A stretch of DNA of 64,000 bases from assembly GCF_017305435.1 (NCBI RefSeq), contig NZ_JAFKIP010000009.1, forward strand, positions 1-64,000, in the 5' to 3' direction. Source of the DNA: Microbacterium sp. (lineage in GTDB: Bacteria > Actinomycetota > Actinomycetes > Actinomycetales > Microbacteriaceae). The notes under the pieces were generated by a model. That model made no database searches, had not been told where the DNA came from, and saw nothing but the letters and a program-made list of their open reading frames with translations. Each line of letters opens with the position of its first letter. Position 1 is the first letter of the stretch. The position numbers were made by a program, and so were the translations under genes. This document shows positions 61,539-64,000 of the stretch, piece by piece.

Positions 61539-62660
61539 GTGAACGTGTCGGAACGACCGTCGGAGCCCCCCGCAGATACCCGCGCGGTGCCGACGGGGTG
61601 GCGCCGGAGGATATCCCCGCGGCGCGGACTCGACCGCGTGCGCGACTCGCTCGGTGCGATCGCGCAGATCGTCATCGCGGCGACGGCGGCGTTCGCGTTC
61701 GCGCACTACGTGCTCGGTCACCCCGCCCCGCTGCTCGCCGCAACCGTCACGATCTCGAGTCTCGGGCTCGTCCGCGACGCACGCCCGCGTCGCGTCGCGG
61801 AGACCGTCGTGGGTATGGTCCTCGGCATCCTCATCGCGGAGCTCATCGTGCTCGTCGCGGGGATCGGCTGGTGGCAGCTCGGCCTGACGCTCGCGGCGAG
61901 TCTGCTGGTGGCGCGGTTCCTCTCCGCGCAGCCCGCGTTCGCCGTCGCGGCGGCGATCCAGGCGGCGATCGTCATGGTGATCCCCGCGAGCGTCCCGTTC
62001 CTGCGCCTGGCGGACGGGGTCGTCGGCGGCGTCGCGGCGCTGCTCGTGACGGCGCTCGTGCCGCGGAGCCCGCTCCGCGCGGTCGCCGCAGAGGGCGCCG
62101 AGGTGTTCGCCGCCTTCGACGGCGCGGTCACGACGCTCGTGCAGGGGCTTCGGCGGGGTGACCGCATGCGGGCCGAACGCGGGCTGGAGAAGGCGCGGGC
62201 GCTCCAGGACCCGATCGACCAGTGGCGCACCGCGATCGACTCGGGCGCGGCCGTCGCGCGGCTCTCTCCGTTCCTGCGCCGCCAGCGAACCGAGTTCGAA
62301 CGACAGGAGCGCATCCGCACCCAGCTGGACCTTGCGAGCCGCAACCTGCGGGTGATCGCCAGGCGCGTGGTGTACCTGTGCGACGACGGCGTCGCGCGGC
62401 CGGTCGCCGCCGACCTGCTGGCGGAGCTCGGCGCGGGCGCCCGGCGCGTCGCCGACGCGATCGGCGACATCTCCTATGAGCCGGTCGCGCGCGAGGCGGT
62501 CCGCGCCGTCGCGTCCCGGCTCGATCCGGCGGCGCTCGCCGCCGGATCGTCGAGCGTCGATCAGAACCTCATCGGCGCGCTGCGCCCGCTCGCGGTCGAC
62601 CTGATGTCGGCGGCGGGCATGCCCGCCGCCGACGCGCGCGCCGCCCTGCCCCGTACCTGA
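61539..62660 (+). CDS. FUSC-family (aromatic-acid exporter-like) membrane protein
   Basis: A 373-residue protein from GTG 61539. About six membrane helices cover residues 40-175 (QIVIAATAAFAFAHYVLGHPAPLLAATVT is the typical first pair); a long cytosolic helical part with heptads follows (about 185-360). It resembles the FUSC/ArAE family, exporters or envelope proteins with small-molecule or unknown substrates. Follows ygfZ by 9 bp in one operon. Confidence 0.75.
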   Translation: MNVSERPSEPPADTRAVPTGWRRRISPRRGLDRVRDSLGAIAQIVIAATAAFAFAHYVLGHPAPLLAATVTISSLGLVRDARPRRVAETVVGMVLGILIAELIVLVAGIGWWQLGLTLAASLLVARFLSAQPAFAVAAAIQAAIVMVIPASVPFLRLADGVVGGVAALLVTALVPRSPLRAVAAEGAEVFAAFDGAVTTLVQGLRRGDRMRAERGLEKARALQDPIDQWRTAIDSGAAVARLSPFLRRQRTEFERQERIRTQLDLASRNLRVIARRVVYLCDDGVARPVAADLLAELGAGARRVADAIGDISYEPVAREAVRAVASRLDPAALAAGSSSVDQNLIGALRPLAVDLMSAAGMPAADARAALPRT

Positions 62661-62677
62661 ACGCCGCGCTGCGCCCT

Positions 62678-62727
62678 TCTCACCGAGCCAGTCTCACCGG
62701 GGCGTTCTCACCGCGCCGTTCTCACCG
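62678..62727. repeat. Four tandem copies of a 14-bp unit, TCTCACCG N6
   Basis: TCTCACCG occurs at 62678, 62692, 62706 and 62720, exactly 14 bp apart, with partly similar 6-bp spacers. The last copy overlaps the stop codon of the methyltransferase gene on the minus strand. Tandem expansion by slippage, or a multi-copy protein site, are both possible. Confidence 0.55.
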
Positions 62728-63597
62728 GGTCGGGAGAGCGGGGGCGACCGTCGCCCAGGGGACGGTCACCTCGCCGAGGCGCCAGCGGGAGCGGCCCTGG
62801 ACGGGCCAGTCCGACGCGGCGAGGGCGTCGAGCGCCGTGCGCCAGCGGTGCACGGGGCCGAACGGGGCGGATGCCGCGGCCCGCACCCACTCGGCATCCA
62901 GCGCGGCGAGGAACGCGTGCACCGGCTCGCCCGGCACATTGCGGTGGATGAGCGCCTTGGGCAGCCGCTCGGCGGCGATCCCGGGGGACTCGAGCTCCGC
63001 GAGCCGCAGCGACAGCGTGAGCGAGCGCGGCGCGGCATCCGCCCCCACCTCGATCCACGTGCACACGCGGCCCAGCTCGTCGCACGTCCCTTCGACGAGG
63101 ATGCCGCTGGGCTGCAGCCGCGCGCACATGAGCGCCCAGGCGCCCGCGACGTCGCTCTCGTCGTACTGCCGCAGGACGTTGAAGGCGCGGATGATCGCCG
63201 GTCGTCGCGCAGCGAACGCCTCGGGCATCGGCACTTCGAAACCGCCGCGCGCGAACGCGACCCGGGCGTCCGGCCGGAACGGCGTCCGCCCCGCGCGCAC
63301 GTCGCCCAGCTGCGCGTTCGCGCGGGCGACGCGAGCCGGGTCGATCTCGAGGCCGACGACCTCGACGCCCTGTCGCGCGGCGCGCAGCCGCGCCTCGAGC
63401 TCGAACGCCGTCACGCCGCTCGCACCGTAGCCGAGATCGACGACGAGGGGATCCGCCGCGCGCCGGAGGACCGGATGCCGTGCGATCCAGCGGTCCACGC
63501 GGCGCAGCCGGTTCGTGTTCGTCGTGCCGCGAGTGATCTGGCCGACGATCTCGCGCCGCGGGACCCCGCGCCCGGCGCGGTGTTTCTCCGGCGTCAT
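62722..63597 (-). CDS. Class I SAM-dependent methyltransferase-like protein
   Basis: A 291-residue protein. LVVDLGYGASGVTAFEL is a SAM-binding glycine loop, EVVGLEIDPARVARA the acidic strand 2, and later IIRAFNVLRQYDES corresponds to motif IV positions. The C-terminal 90 residues do not look like a standard methyltransferase cap. Start 63597 (MTPEKHRAG) is chosen over 63639 because the longer form overlaps the gpmA start. Substrate unknown. Divergent from gpmA. Confidence 0.7.
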   Translation of the reverse strand: MTPEKHRAGRGVPRREIVGQITRGTTNTNRLRRVDRWIARHPVLRRAADPLVVDLGYGASGVTAFELEARLRAARQGVEVVGLEIDPARVARANAQLGDVRAGRTPFRPDARVAFARGGFEVPMPEAFAARRPAIIRAFNVLRQYDESDVAGAWALMCARLQPSGILVEGTCDELGRVCTWIEVGADAAPRSLTLSLRLAELESPGIAAERLPKALIHRNVPGEPVHAFLAALDAEWVRAAASAPFGPVHRWRTALDALAASDWPVQGRSRWRLGEVTVPWATVAPALPTR

Positions 63598-63637
63598 CCC
63601 TCCATGATGCCAGCGGGCGATCGGTAGGATGACGAGC

Positions 63638-64000
63638 ATGACCGCTCCCTACACGCTGATCCTCCTCCGCCACGGGCAGAGTGAGTGGAACAAGACCAAC
63701 CAGTTCACGGGCTGGGTCGACGTCCGCCTCACCGAACAGGGCCGCACCGAGGCCGCGCGGGGCGGCGAGCTGCTCAAGGAGTCCGGCATCCTGCCCGACG
63801 TCCTGCACACCTCGGTCCTCAGCCGCGCGATCCAGACGGCGAACATCGCGCTCGACAGCGCGGACCGGCTGTGGATCCCGGTGAAGCGCACGTGGCGCCT
63901 CAACGAGCGCCACTACGGCGCCCTGCAGGGCAAGGACAAGGCGCAGACCCTCGAAGAGTTCGGCAACGAGCAGTTCATGCTGTGGCGCCGCTCGTTCGAC
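63638..64000 (+). CDS. gpmA: 2,3-bisphosphoglycerate-dependent phosphoglycerate mutase (5' part)
   Basis: The first 121 residues of a glycolytic phosphoglycerate mutase, cut by the window edge (full proteins have about 245-250). The phosphohistidine motif is [10 protein letters not shown] (His11 region), followed by [13 protein letters not shown] and later [16 protein letters not shown], all diagnostic of the dPGM family. ATG at 63638 follows GGATGACG; only 40 bp separate it from the divergent methyltransferase start. Confidence 0.93.
   Translation, partial: MTAPYTLILLRHGQSEWNKTNQFTGWVDVRLTEQGRTEAARGGELLKESGILPDVLHTSVLSRAIQTANIALDSADRLWIPVKRTWRLNERHYGALQGKDKAQTLEEFGNEQFMLWRRSFD

Overview
The window is high-GC actinobacterial DNA, most likely from Microbacterium or a close relative in Microbacteriaceae. 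This rests on recognisable neighbours (sigK/rskA with a fasciclin lipoprotein, pst operon, ppk1, orphan glnR, Pls-like synthetase) and on dense, ATGA/GTGA-overlapped gene packing. It splits into an accessory left two-thirds (1 to about 40.25 kb) and an ordinary chromosomal right third, joined at a tRNA-Lys gene (40253-40325, minus strand).

Accessory part 1 (1-13.6 kb) holds a broken DNA methyltransferase tail behind an unidentified gene end. Next come metal and redox genes: a DUF2269 membrane protein, a VIT-type metal transporter, a P1B-type ATPase, and a flavin electron-transfer trio (heme/FAD ferric-reductase-like protein, FMN-binding lipoprotein-like protein, ApbE flavin transferase) followed by a two-component system. 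An amino-acid permease with a PadR regulator, an UppP paralogue, a DUF2231 protein, a decayed FtsX/MacB permease and an AraC-type regulator follow. Whether this block belongs to the mobile element beside it cannot be decided here, because no left attachment site is visible.

Accessory part 2 (about 13.6-40.3 kb) is the core of an integrative conjugative element: ArdC-like protein, primase-polymerase, DUF2637 protein, ParB-like protein, a cell-wall hydrolase, two DUF6112 proteins, a TrbL/VirB6-like channel, SCO6880 protein, a VirB4-like ATPase, a surface protein, a TraG/VirD4 coupling ATPase, an SSB, DUF4913 and a large serine recombinase whose reading frame runs into the tRNA-Lys gene. No relaxase is visible. 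A 4.7-kb arsenic and metal cassette (FAD oxidoreductase, aquaglyceroporin, ArsR-ArsC fusion, truncated ArsC, CDF exporter, SmtB/ArsR regulator) sits inside the transfer operon and is bracketed by a 10-bp direct repeat.

The most unusual signal is a recurring leader in front of many of the element's genes. A CGCACCT-type box lies 25-65 nt before the start codon and can pair with the Shine-Dalgarno sequence, in the best cases around a second internal hairpin. The ArdC-like gene and the recombinase have structured leaders of the same plan. I do not recognise it as a described RNA family; it looks like element-wide translational control.

The chromosomal part (40.3-64 kb) contains: a fasciclin lipoprotein with a SigK-like promoter opposite sigK-rskA; an aminotransferase; pstSCAB with a Pho box and a stem-loop after pstS; a Pls/PosA-type synthetase with an M1 peptidase and a phosphopantetheinyl transferase; a NUDIX/histidine-phosphatase fusion protein; ppk1; glnR; small membrane proteins; a nitrobindin-like protein; a YgfZ-family protein; an FUSC protein; a methyltransferase; and the start of gpmA.
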